In this document: positions 26,501 through 34,663 of the stretch, one piece after another
Numbering within the stretch: position 1 is the stretch's first letter
Layout: every line of letters starts with the position of its first letter
Source of the DNA: Bradyrhizobiaceae bacterium
GTDB lineage: Bacteria > Bacteroidota > Ignavibacteria > Kapaibacteriales > Kapaibacteriaceae
DNA length: 64,000 bases
Assembly: GCA_024103135.1 (NCBI GenBank)
Contig: JAGFIZ010000089.1
Span: 1 to 64,000 of the forward strand
Reading direction: 5' to 3'
Made by a program: the position numbers and the translations under genes
Notes under the pieces: generated by a model
Database searches by the model: none
What the model was told of the DNA's origin: nothing
Seen by the model: the letters and a program-made list of their open reading frames with translations, nothing else

Positions 26501-27488
26501 CCATCTCGTCCACCACCCCGGCATTGCCCACTACAGGCGTCGGCATCGACGTTCTGCTCATCACCTCGGCAAGCACCTGCGCCAGGTGTTCGGCATTGTT
26601 GTTTTGAAACAGCACCGTACCTGCCGGACGTTGTACGGCGTCGGATCCCACGGCCCAGACGCCCAATTCACGGGCTTCACTCAGTGTAAGACTTTCGCCC
26701 CCTTCCGTTCGCGTTGGTCGCACCACTACATGACTCATTCGTGTGACGGGAGTCAGGGGGCTATGTACCTGTGTGACGATGTGTATGCGAGGATCGGCTT
26801 GAGCTAGTGCAAACAATTCTGCAGCAAGTGAATCATCGACCACCGTACCGAGCACCACAAGCAAGGAAGCATCCGGGTTGTTAATCGATTTGAATGCTTG
26901 AAGGAGCAGGTCGATCCCATACAGATCGGCATTCTCATACCGTACCACTCTCCCAGCGTTGGCAATCACACGAATCTTCGCATCCATCCACGCCTGCGGG
27001 ATATCCGGAAGCGGCTGATTCAATTCCCATTGTGAGATTGGTAAGGCCGACGGGATAACCGTAATAGTCTCGTCGCCCAATCCCAAACGATCGATCAACG
27101 CCTGCTTGACATCGTTACTGATTGCAATGACCAGCCGAGCACGTTTGCAAGCCAGGGCAAGCCGAGTATCAAGGTGACGCAAGTCGTCGCGCATTCTGAA
27201 TGAATGAAACGTCAGCCCGTACCGACGTCCACCTACCCTCCACAACCCCGTCAGCGCCACCGTTGCTCGCGCATTCCCCTCATCCGTATGCATGTGCAGA
27301 GGCATCCCCGGCAGTGCTTCACGCCAACCCACACGATGTACACCCGTAAAGCTGGCGGACATCCGACTCATACTCGCACCCACCACATCCACACCAAGAC
27401 TGACGAGTGCCTCCCTCAACCGCACAAGGTGTAGAGCCACCCCACCAAACGGCGGAGGGAACGGACCAAGGAGTGTAAGGTTAGGCAC
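26463..27488 (-). CDS. Glycosyltransferase, GT4-like
   Basis: 341 residues, GTG start overlapping the end of the FkbM-like gene by 8 nt. Rossmann N-terminus LTLLGPFPPPFGGVALH typical of GT-B transferases, TVIPSALP in the middle, and a C-terminal donor-binding region PTRTEGGESLTLSEARELGVW with the Glu-x7-Glu-like pattern. No membrane segment. Acts on a cell-surface glycan by inference from family and from the polysaccharide genes nearby. Convergent with surE, 38-bp tail overlap. Confidence 0.85.
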   Translation of the reverse strand: MPNLTLLGPFPPPFGGVALHLVRLREALVSLGVDVVGASMSRMSASFTGVHRVGWREALPGMPLHMHTDEGNARATVALTGLWRVGGRRYGLTFHSFRMRDDLRHLDTRLALACKRARLVIAISNDVKQALIDRLGLGDETITVIPSALPISQWELNQPLPDIPQAWMDAKIRVIANAGRVVRYENADLYGIDLLLQAFKSINNPDASLLVVLGTVVDDSLAAELFALAQADPRIHIVTQVHSPLTPVTRMSHVVVRPTRTEGGESLTLSEARELGVWAVGSDAVQRPAGTVLFQNNNAEHLAQVLAEVMSRTSMPTPVVGNAGVVDEMVMAYRKAGLLPA

Positions 27489-28287
27489 GAGGGGTTATCC
27501 ATAACCAGGACTGCCTATACAGACGAGGTTCTTCGATTGCTCGTGATATTAAGATTGGCGAGAACGGCAATTCCTTAAGAAGTCGCTCAGGTATTTGGTC
27601 TAACGTGCGAAGTTCAGTCCAGACCTGCTCAATATCATGAGTCCCTTTGAATCGATCGATGATTCTTTGTGTTACTCCTGGGTTAAAGAGATCATGGCAT
27701 TCGACGAGAATATCCACACTCGCAAAACCTCGAAGCACCTCCGGCGTCAGCAAATCATCTTCAGCACCTTCACAGTCAGCCAGAATTAACACTGGTCCAT
27801 TACTGACTTCCTTCGCAAATACGCTTGGTTCGCAGATACCACGGATTTCGATTTTCCCAGCTACATTGTTTGCTTGGGCAACGCTACTGGTTGTCTTCTG
27901 CATGCTTGGCAACATCTCCCAAGCCACAATACGTTCAGCAACTCCATGCCGAGCAAAACCGACCGAATAGTACCCGTCTGCTGATCCAATGTTGTGAATC
28001 ACATCGTATCGTTTGTGTAGGATCTTTCCAATGACTGGGAACAACTCCCTTTCAAATGTCCCGAGGTACTTACAAACAAGTATTTGCTCTCCACTATGGT
28101 TGATCTCAGGATAGGTCAAGCCGGCAAATGGACCCGTCGTAAGTGCTGCACCAAAGTGACTGCGTACAAAGCGCTCGATTTGCATGGAATTGTGCAGTTC
28201 GTCCTGTTTTGCAAGTGCACGAAACACCTTTTTGAACGGACTGAAATCCATTGACCGCAGAACAAGTTTTCTAATTAGTTCTTTCAT
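27481..28287 (-). CDS. FkbM-like SAM-dependent methyltransferase
   Basis: 268 residues. A degenerate SAM-binding motif I (YDVIHNIGSADGYYSVGFA) and the family's LILADCEGAEDDLL segment support an FkbM-type methyltransferase, probably O-methylating a glycan or small molecule. The DNA is AT-richer than the surrounding genes, like the kelch-lectin gene beyond it, suggesting separate acquisition. Coupled to the downstream glycosyltransferase by an 8-nt overlap. Substrate unknown. Confidence 0.7.
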   Translation of the reverse strand: MKELIRKLVLRSMDFSPFKKVFRALAKQDELHNSMQIERFVRSHFGAALTTGPFAGLTYPEINHSGEQILVCKYLGTFERELFPVIGKILHKRYDVIHNIGSADGYYSVGFARHGVAERIVAWEMLPSMQKTTSSVAQANNVAGKIEIRGICEPSVFAKEVSNGPVLILADCEGAEDDLLTPEVLRGFASVDILVECHDLFNPGVTQRIIDRFKGTHDIEQVWTELRTLDQIPERLLKELPFSPILISRAIEEPRLYRQSWLWITPRA

Positions 28288-28537
28288 TCTTTGAACGTCG
28301 TTGTTGGGGGATGCATTACAACAATAACACGAGCTACATTAACGGGTGCAAATGTGTTGTTCTCACGCAACGCTGGTGCGATCATTCTTGCCACATATTT
28401 ACGGTTGTTCGGCCATCTACACTGTAACAAAATTGGTGCAGGATATTCCTTGCAAGTGAATCACACTACCCGAAGTATCTGCGTGACTGCTCGTACTTCA
28501 CCACAAGTGATCCTGACTTAGGGTACAATGCTCTGAT

Positions 28538-28545
28538 TATTTTTG
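28538..28545 (+). promoter_or_regulatory. Candidate -7 element of the kelch-lectin gene (TATTTTTG)
   Basis: Exact TAnnTTTG match 37 nt before the start codon of the kelch-lectin gene, inside the 295-bp AT-richer divergent spacer 28288-28582. No good TTG -33 element is seen. Confidence 0.45.
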
Positions 28546-28582
28546 GGCGGCACTACTAGAACCAAAGAAGGAAGACGCAGTT

Positions 28583-30772
28583 ATGGGCGGTATAATCGCG
28601 GTTGCACCATGTTGGAAAGCAATCCACCTTCGTAGTCAATTCGAAAAAGCGGTTGAACGGTTAGTTCTTGCCTTTGCGTTTGTTGGGATTTCATCAGTTA
28701 GCCTCACCGCACAGGATCATCGATGGGAAGTGTTTGAACCAATGTTTAAGCCTGTAGGGTTCCCTGCAGTTGTGAAACTAGGGACGTCCACTGCGATCAT
28801 TGCTGGTGGGTACAGCCAGTCGAACAACACATCCGACGGGGTGTCTCGATCGGTAGAAATGCTCGAAGTAAGAAATGGCGAGGTTGTGCATAGAATGCTA
28901 GACTCAATGGTGCACGAGCGTGTTGAGTTTGTACTGCTGGCTCTGGATTCTGAGAATGTTTTGGCTATTGGAGGGGTAAATAGTTCTGGGAAAGCGGTGA
29001 GATCCGTCGAACAATATAATTTGAAAACAGGCCGCTGGACAGAGATCGGAAGCTTAATTAAAGGTCGTAGGCAACATGTAGCATTTGCAGTGAATGATTC
29101 ACAGGTTGTCGTTGTAGGTGGCAGGGAAACCAGCTTAGAGACACTATCGAGTGCCGAACTACTAAATGTTAGGACAGGCCAGAGCGTCCAGATTGCTGAT
29201 TACCCAAATAAGATAAATGGAGCAACATCCTCAGTATTCACGAATGGACTGGCGTTTGTTTGTGGTGGTAGGGCTGGGGGGCCTAACAGTTCTCGGAAGC
29301 CTGAAGTCTACACCTATGATGTTTTAAATGACTCTTGGGTGCTAATTGGTACAATGAAACAAGGTCGCGAAGCTGCACAGTCCATCAAGTTAGAAAATGG
29401 AGGAACATGTGTCGTCGGCGGATCATATAGTGAAGAACCACCCCAGTGGACTGACGAGGTTCTTTGCGAGGTCAACGGATACCTCAAACTCACAAACAAG
29501 ATTCCTACGCCAACGATTTACTGTGGTTTAGCTGAGCACGTGCCAGGTATCATTACAATAGTCGGCGGATGGAACGTGGATTTGACAGTTTCTGGAAAAA
29601 CGCAGTTCATTGATGTCAAAACGGGCAAATCATGGGAAGAGGCTGATCTGAATTTTGCTCGGAAATACAATCGAGCTGTAACCTTAGCAGATCCGAGTTC
29701 GAAACAACGATTCACATTTGCAATTGGCGGGCTAGATAGCAACAACAAGCCAGTAGAGAACATAGAGGTCATGAAAAGCTGCGCGGGAGGCAGCGTCTCT
29801 GTAAACCAATCGATCTTACGATTCCGAGGTGCAGCAAGATCAGACAACGGCAGAATCTTGCTCACGGATACAAGTTCATACCAAGCAGGATCTGTTTGGT
29901 TGAAATCGAAGGTTTTTATTCGGAATGCATTTGATACTAGGTTCGGTTTCAGGCTCAGTAGCGGGAACGACCACAGTCAACCCGATGGTGGTCCTGCAGG
30001 TGCTGATGGCGTTGCACTTGTGTTCCAGAATTTCTCCGAAACTGCCCTTGGAGAAACAGGCAGAGGTATAGGGTATGATGGGATTCAACAGGCAGTGGTG
30101 GTTGAGTTCGACTCCTACAGCAACGGAGCTTTTGCCGATCCATCAGGAAGCCATGTTGCAGTCCAGGTTGGCGATGGGAATCGCACTCGAGGTAGCCATA
30201 CTGACTACTACATGCGGGGAATTGCAGTGCAGGGAGTACCGCTTTTCATAGCCGATGGCACAGAATATCACGCTAGAGTTAAATATGAAAGTGGCCTCCT
30301 ATCGATTTGGGTTAGCGCCAATAAGGGGCTAGCTGATCCAGTGTTGACAGTCCCGTTAAATATTGCATCGGAACTCGGGGTCACGACCAATGAACCTGTC
30401 TTCATCGGTTTTACATCAGCAACTGGATTCGCGACGCAGGAACACGAGTTGACCTACTGGGAAGTTGGTTCCTGCGATGCCATAGTTTCGGGAGTTCTCG
30501 AGGAACGTGAGCCCGGTGAACTCGAGCCAAACGGCACTGCGATCTATCCTCAGCCGGCGGACGATGTTGTAACCATAGCAATGGGGCGGGAGATTGAGAA
30601 TGCCTGTACCGCACGGCTCTACGACTTAACTGGTCATTGCGTATGGAACTCTACGCTTCCTCTCACATCGTCAGTTATGATACAGACTACCTCATTCTCA
30701 TCAGGAGTTTACAGTCTAGTACTGGACGACGGCAGTAACATCAAGACCTATCCACTCATCATCACCCACTAG
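28583..30772 (+). CDS. Secreted kelch-repeat/L-type lectin protein with T9SS sorting domain
   Basis: 729 residues. A long N-terminus with hydrophobic stretch (LVLAFAFVGISSVSLTAQ) is the signal peptide; a later start is possible. About 60-390 forms a kelch propeller (repeated VVVVGG/VLAIGG/FAIGG blades with W or Y after them). About 395-610 is a legume-type lectin domain (GADGVALVFQN, AVVVEFDSYSN, ADGTEYHARVKYE). The last 80 residues are a type A T9SS C-terminal domain: IYPQPADDVVTI, ARLYDLTGHCVW, SSGVYSLVL, IKTYPLIITH. It should be exported through the T9SS and bind surface carbohydrate. AT-richer than most of the window. The stop codon TAG overlaps an AGCCCCCT octamer. Confidence 0.88.
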   Translation: MGGIIAVAPCWKAIHLRSQFEKAVERLVLAFAFVGISSVSLTAQDHRWEVFEPMFKPVGFPAVVKLGTSTAIIAGGYSQSNNTSDGVSRSVEMLEVRNGEVVHRMLDSMVHERVEFVLLALDSENVLAIGGVNSSGKAVRSVEQYNLKTGRWTEIGSLIKGRRQHVAFAVNDSQVVVVGGRETSLETLSSAELLNVRTGQSVQIADYPNKINGATSSVFTNGLAFVCGGRAGGPNSSRKPEVYTYDVLNDSWVLIGTMKQGREAAQSIKLENGGTCVVGGSYSEEPPQWTDEVLCEVNGYLKLTNKIPTPTIYCGLAEHVPGIITIVGGWNVDLTVSGKTQFIDVKTGKSWEEADLNFARKYNRAVTLADPSSKQRFTFAIGGLDSNNKPVENIEVMKSCAGGSVSVNQSILRFRGAARSDNGRILLTDTSSYQAGSVWLKSKVFIRNAFDTRFGFRLSSGNDHSQPDGGPAGADGVALVFQNFSETALGETGRGIGYDGIQQAVVVEFDSYSNGAFADPSGSHVAVQVGDGNRTRGSHTDYYMRGIAVQGVPLFIADGTEYHARVKYESGLLSIWVSANKGLADPVLTVPLNIASELGVTTNEPVFIGFTSATGFATQEHELTYWEVGSCDAIVSGVLEEREPGELEPNGTAIYPQPADDVVTIAMGREIENACTARLYDLTGHCVWNSTLPLTSSVMIQTTSFSSGVYSLVLDDGSNIKTYPLIITH

Positions 30773-30778
30773 CCCCCT
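30771..30778. repeat. AGCCCCCT octamer bridging two convergent stop codons
   Basis: The octamer begins inside the TAG of the kelch-lectin gene (30770-30772) and its last T is the first base of the complement of the AEC transporter TGA (30778-30780). The whole space between the two genes is five cytosines. See the finding on the iterated word. Confidence 0.9.
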
Positions 30779-31689
30779 CACATCGCCGCAAGGAGGGGGA
30801 GGGTGAGCATGGAGAGAAGGGTGGACCAGAATATTGCCTGCGCCAGAAGCGCCTGGTCGAGGCCATAGCGCTCAGCGAAGACCATCGAGAGGACCATCGT
30901 GGGCATGGCCGATTCGAGAAGGACGGACTTGAAAACCAGTGGGTCGTCGATCAGAATACTGCCGATGCCGTAACCCACGATGGTCGACACCACGAGCTTG
31001 ATCACAAGCGTGGGTGCCAGGATGCGCAAATGCTCACCATTGGGGACGCCCAAGGCCATCCCCACGCTGAAGAGCATGAGCGGGGCAACCAACGACCCAA
31101 GACCTTGCATGCCCCATTGCACAATGCTCGGGATGGGGAGGCCGTAGAGGTTCACGCCAAGGCCTAGGACGACGGCGATGAGCGCTGGCATCGTGACGAT
31201 CTGCCTGAACATGCCCGAAAACGCCAACTCCACTGGTAGCGTACCATACCTTGCACAAACCACAACCCCTAGGGTAAAGAGCAGAGGCGTTGTTGCCATT
31301 AAGTCATAGACAATTGGTATCCGCTGCATCTGATTTCCCGTAACAGCCATCACTACGGGCAGACCAAGGTAGGTGACGTTGCCCCAGGCCGATGCAAGGA
31401 TCAAAGCCCCTAACGATGGGCGCGGCAGTAGCATTAACCGTGGTATCAAGGCCGACGCTATCCACAGACAAGTAACGATCGTCAGCCCCGCCGTAATTGG
31501 CACAGTTATCAACGAATCGTCGAGTGGAGCTGTTGATAACACATGAAATGCAAGGATTGGAAGAAGGACGTTAAAGACAGCAGATCCAATGAGTTGACGC
31601 GTCCTCCTTGCGATATCCACACCTGTGAATAGTCTAAAGACAACACCAAAGACAATGAGGATGAAGATGTGGACAAACGAGCTTGCCAT
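30778..31689 (-). CDS. AEC-family (auxin efflux carrier-like) transporter
   Basis: 303 residues from ATG 31689 (an upstream in-frame start at 31710 is less likely). About ten hydrophobic helices with the family break in the middle; characteristic pieces are FNVLLPILAFHVLS near the N-terminus, ASAWGNVTYLGLPVV, MPALIAVVLGLGVNL and the C-terminal ESAMPTMVLSMVFAERYG. Inner-membrane carrier of organic anions or amino-acid-like compounds; substrate not predictable. Convergent with the kelch-lectin gene (stops 5 nt apart) and divergent from the LytTR regulator. Confidence 0.9.
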   Translation of the reverse strand: MASSFVHIFILIVFGVVFRLFTGVDIARRTRQLIGSAVFNVLLPILAFHVLSTAPLDDSLITVPITAGLTIVTCLWIASALIPRLMLLPRPSLGALILASAWGNVTYLGLPVVMAVTGNQMQRIPIVYDLMATTPLLFTLGVVVCARYGTLPVELAFSGMFRQIVTMPALIAVVLGLGVNLYGLPIPSIVQWGMQGLGSLVAPLMLFSVGMALGVPNGEHLRILAPTLVIKLVVSTIVGYGIGSILIDDPLVFKSVLLESAMPTMVLSMVFAERYGLDQALLAQAIFWSTLLSMLTLPLLAAM

Positions 31690-31817
31690 GGGATACTGCG
31701 AGTGTAACAAACTTTACTGTTAATAAATGTCAAAGCCGTCCCGCCCTGCCATTTTGCAATCGTAATCGTGTTACAAAAAAACGTATTCGTTACCTCATCT
31801 TTGTTGCGAGCCGGGTC

Positions 31818-32600
31818 ATGCTCATTCGTATCCTCCTTGTTGTGCCGGAGCAAGTCGACGAGGATTTGCGGACAATGCTTCACGCACACCCTAAGCATAA
31901 CCTGGCTATGCTGGGGAGGGTAGACCACGAGGTGGCCGTTGAAAGCATCAAGCGGTTTGTGCCTGACATGGTCATCGTGGATGCTGACGCAGATGGTGGA
32001 GCACTCATCAAGAGTTGGCCAGACTGTCTCGACGAGCGCACCGTACTGGTCTGCATGGCCCGTGATGTTTCGTATGCTCTTGATGCCTTCCTGGCCGGTG
32101 CCGTGCATTACTTGCTTCAGCCAGTGAATGATGGTAGTGCAGAAGAAGCCGTCAGTCGAGCAGCAATCAAACTTCATGCATACGACCTTGCCCGAATGAG
32201 TGATGGTTCGTGGCCCCTTGCCATGCCGCCAACACCGCAGTCCCAAGCCCCCTTCCGATGTCAGGTCATTGCCTTGCCAAACAGTGCATCGATTGCCGTG
32301 CGAAATCCGGACGAGCTGGTTAGTGCACACGGCGAAGGCAACTACACACGCGTGATGCTCCGTGAAGAGGCACCGGTGATCTTGTCGCGTTCACTGGGTG
32401 ACCTCGAGCCCGAGCTCACCCACGTGGGCTTGTTGCGCGTGCATCGGTCGCACATGGTGAACGTCGACATGATCCGCTCGATCAACCGTGGCAAGCAACC
32501 ATCCGTGCACCTTGTCAATGGATTGGTAGTCGACGTTGGCGCGAAGTACCGTGATGCGTTGTATACGGCCTTGCACATCAGCCGGTATGTGAAAAGGTAG
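31818..32600 (+). CDS. LytTR-type response regulator
   Basis: 260 residues from ATG 31818, chosen because MLIRILLVVPEQVDEDL starts the receiver fold; upstream in-frame codons are intergenic-like. Receiver about 1-115: phospho-acceptor Asp probably in MVIVDADADGG; the N-terminal acidic pair is replaced by PEQ, so activation may be atypical. LytTR DNA-binding domain about 150-255 with AHGEGNYTRVML, SRSLGDLEPEL, FRVH-like LLRVHRSHMVNVDMI. No sensor kinase of the LytS type is next to it; targets unknown. Lies 20 nt before a large secreted protein gene in the same direction. Confidence 0.88.
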   Translation: MLIRILLVVPEQVDEDLRTMLHAHPKHNLAMLGRVDHEVAVESIKRFVPDMVIVDADADGGALIKSWPDCLDERTVLVCMARDVSYALDAFLAGAVHYLLQPVNDGSAEEAVSRAAIKLHAYDLARMSDGSWPLAMPPTPQSQAPFRCQVIALPNSASIAVRNPDELVSAHGEGNYTRVMLREEAPVILSRSLGDLEPELTHVGLLRVHRSHMVNVDMIRSINRGKQPSVHLVNGLVVDVGAKYRDALYTALHISRYVKR

Positions 32601-32620
32601 CGGCTGAAGTAGATTGCTGC

Positions 32621-34663
32621 ATGCACAAAGTTCTCTGCATGTTGCTCCTGATGTGGATTACGGTGGGAGCACAAGCACAAACACAAACGGCCATCGTCGT
32701 GAATCCCTATTCGCCGGTAACGGAGGCGCGCCTTTGCCGCAACTGGTTGCGGTTTGACACGACGTATGCTGGTGTAGGACCAGCAGATTTTCAAGCAGGC
32801 GACACCGTCATCATCATCCAGATGCAAGGGGCTTCGGCCGATGCTTCTGGCTCGATTACGAGTATGGGTGCTGCCGGGAGATTCGAGCGGAACGTCATCG
32901 CCAGGCGTTCGGCCGATACGGTGTTTCTGAGCATGACCATGCTGGCTGCCTATACCGAGAAGGGGACGTTGCAGATTGTGCAGTCCCGACGCTTTCCGAG
33001 TGCTGCAGAGGTGGGGGCCGACGATACAACACGACAGTACATGCTAACAGCTCCGCCGTTCGACGGTCGTGCCGGCGGCGTACTCATGCTTCATAGTGCC
33101 GATACGATTCGTCTGTGGTGCAACATCACGGCAGATGGCTGCGGCTTTAGAAACGACGAGGGCATCTGCACCATCGGAACGTCCGTCAACGCTGGTAAAC
33201 AGGGGACGCTGGGCAGTGGAGGGGGCGGACATGGCGGTCGTGGTGGACAAGGCACAAGGAATGCACAAGGCGTTGGTGCACCGGGTGGCCAAGCGCTTTC
33301 CTACACGTCGGGTGTGAATTGGATTTTTATGGGAGGGGGCTCTGGATCTGTACCCAATGGTACGAGTACTGCTGGTGGCGGCATTGTGATCGTCGATGCT
33401 CCCGCAATACATGGCAATGGATTTGCGATTACGGCTCGTGGTGACAGCGGGACAACACCCACCATGGGTGGTGGTGCAGGTGGTGCACTCCTGCTTACAT
33501 CGAAAACAATCCTCGACGTACCGCTATGCTCCGTTGTAGGTGGCAATAGTCAGCGTGGTGGTGCCGGTGGCGGTGGCGTGGTGCGCATTGGTACGATCAC
33601 GGCACTGAATCTTACGGCAAGTAGCTACCGAGGTGGACTTGCTAGTGAGAATGTTACGGGCAATGGTGAGGGAGGCAAACTCTTCTACAACGTCATCATC
33701 AACGAAGGAACACAACGATACTCTGCACCACAACCTGTGGTATCAGCCGATACGTCGGTGTGCGTTGGACGCACCGTATCCCTGTGGGGTAGGGGAGCAG
33801 AGGTGGTTGCGTGGACGCGTGGTGCTGATACGCTATGTACGGCTTGTGATTCCGTGGATGTTGTTGCTGACTCAACACAGACACTCAGCGCACATTTCAT
33901 GATCAACGGCTGTGTAGATACGATGAACGTAACGGTAACCGTGTATCCCACGCCAAACATCCAATTGCCTGATACGGTGTACACATGTCCGGCAGTGCCG
34001 ATTACCGTTGCTGCCCAAGAGGGATTTGCACGCTATGCTTGGTCGACCGGTGACACAACCACACATACGACGCTACGCGCGGAAGGAACCTACTATCTTG
34101 ACGTGGTGAGTACGGATGGGTGTGGAGGACGAGACTCCGTTGTGCTGATGTTTACCTCGGAGGTCCGCATGCGCGTTGTTAGCAGCGGTACAAACGGTGT
34201 GGTGCTGAGTCCGCTAAGCCCATCCGAGCAAGGACAAGCCACCATCACCATCGAGAACATCACGGACACGGCACTTACCATCACGGCCGTACGCCTGCAT
34301 GATGGTACGGTGCTGTCCGTACCACTGCATCAACTACCAAGGTCATTGCCACCGCATAGCATGACTGGCTTGAATGTGGTTGGCGCCTACCACATGCCAG
34401 GTAACTATTCCGACACGTTGAGTGTGTTCGACGAATGTGGTGTTGTGTCAACACCGCTGACCGTTACCATCACCGAAACACCGTGGTTTACGCGATGCAA
34501 GGTGCGCATCACGAGTAGTGGAGAGCTCGAAGGGTTCACGCCCGAGCAGTTGCAGGAAGTGGTGATCGTTGATGTGTTGGGCCGACGCCTTTACCCGCCG
34601 CTCGTGCCTGGCTGCTACTTCGTCCGCCTAGGCTCTACAACGTTTGCCGTACAAATGCCCTAA
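32621..34663 (+). CDS. Large secreted Gly-rich/Ig-like surface protein
   Basis: 680 residues. Signal peptide (MHKVLCMLLLMWITVGAQAQ). About 195-330 is glycine-rich (GSGGGGHGGRGGQG, GGAGGALLL), followed by cysteine-containing Ig-like modules typical of gliding-bacteria surface proteins (SADTSVCVGRTVSLWG, WSTGDTTTHTTLRAEGTYYLDV). The C-terminal 40 residues (EVVIVDVLGRRLYPPLVPGCYFVRL) resemble a shortened T9SS sorting domain. Probably surface-exposed or released. The last 29 bp overlap the end of the convergent asnB. Confidence 0.7.
   Translation: MHKVLCMLLLMWITVGAQAQTQTAIVVNPYSPVTEARLCRNWLRFDTTYAGVGPADFQAGDTVIIIQMQGASADASGSITSMGAAGRFERNVIARRSADTVFLSMTMLAAYTEKGTLQIVQSRRFPSAAEVGADDTTRQYMLTAPPFDGRAGGVLMLHSADTIRLWCNITADGCGFRNDEGICTIGTSVNAGKQGTLGSGGGGHGGRGGQGTRNAQGVGAPGGQALSYTSGVNWIFMGGGSGSVPNGTSTAGGGIVIVDAPAIHGNGFAITARGDSGTTPTMGGGAGGALLLTSKTILDVPLCSVVGGNSQRGGAGGGGVVRIGTITALNLTASSYRGGLASENVTGNGEGGKLFYNVIINEGTQRYSAPQPVVSADTSVCVGRTVSLWGRGAEVVAWTRGADTLCTACDSVDVVADSTQTLSAHFMINGCVDTMNVTVTVYPTPNIQLPDTVYTCPAVPITVAAQEGFARYAWSTGDTTTHTTLRAEGTYYLDVVSTDGCGGRDSVVLMFTSEVRMRVVSSGTNGVVLSPLSPSEQGQATITIENITDTALTITAVRLHDGTVLSVPLHQLPRSLPPHSMTGLNVVGAYHMPGNYSDTLSVFDECGVVSTPLTVTITETPWFTRCKVRITSSGELEGFTPEQLQEVVIVDVLGRRLYPPLVPGCYFVRLGSTTFAVQMP

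Noticed and set aside
31509-32330. 273-codon frame antisense to the AEC and LytTR genes
   Set aside because: Spans two real divergent genes and their spacer; the true minus-strand gene is the AEC transporter in another frame.
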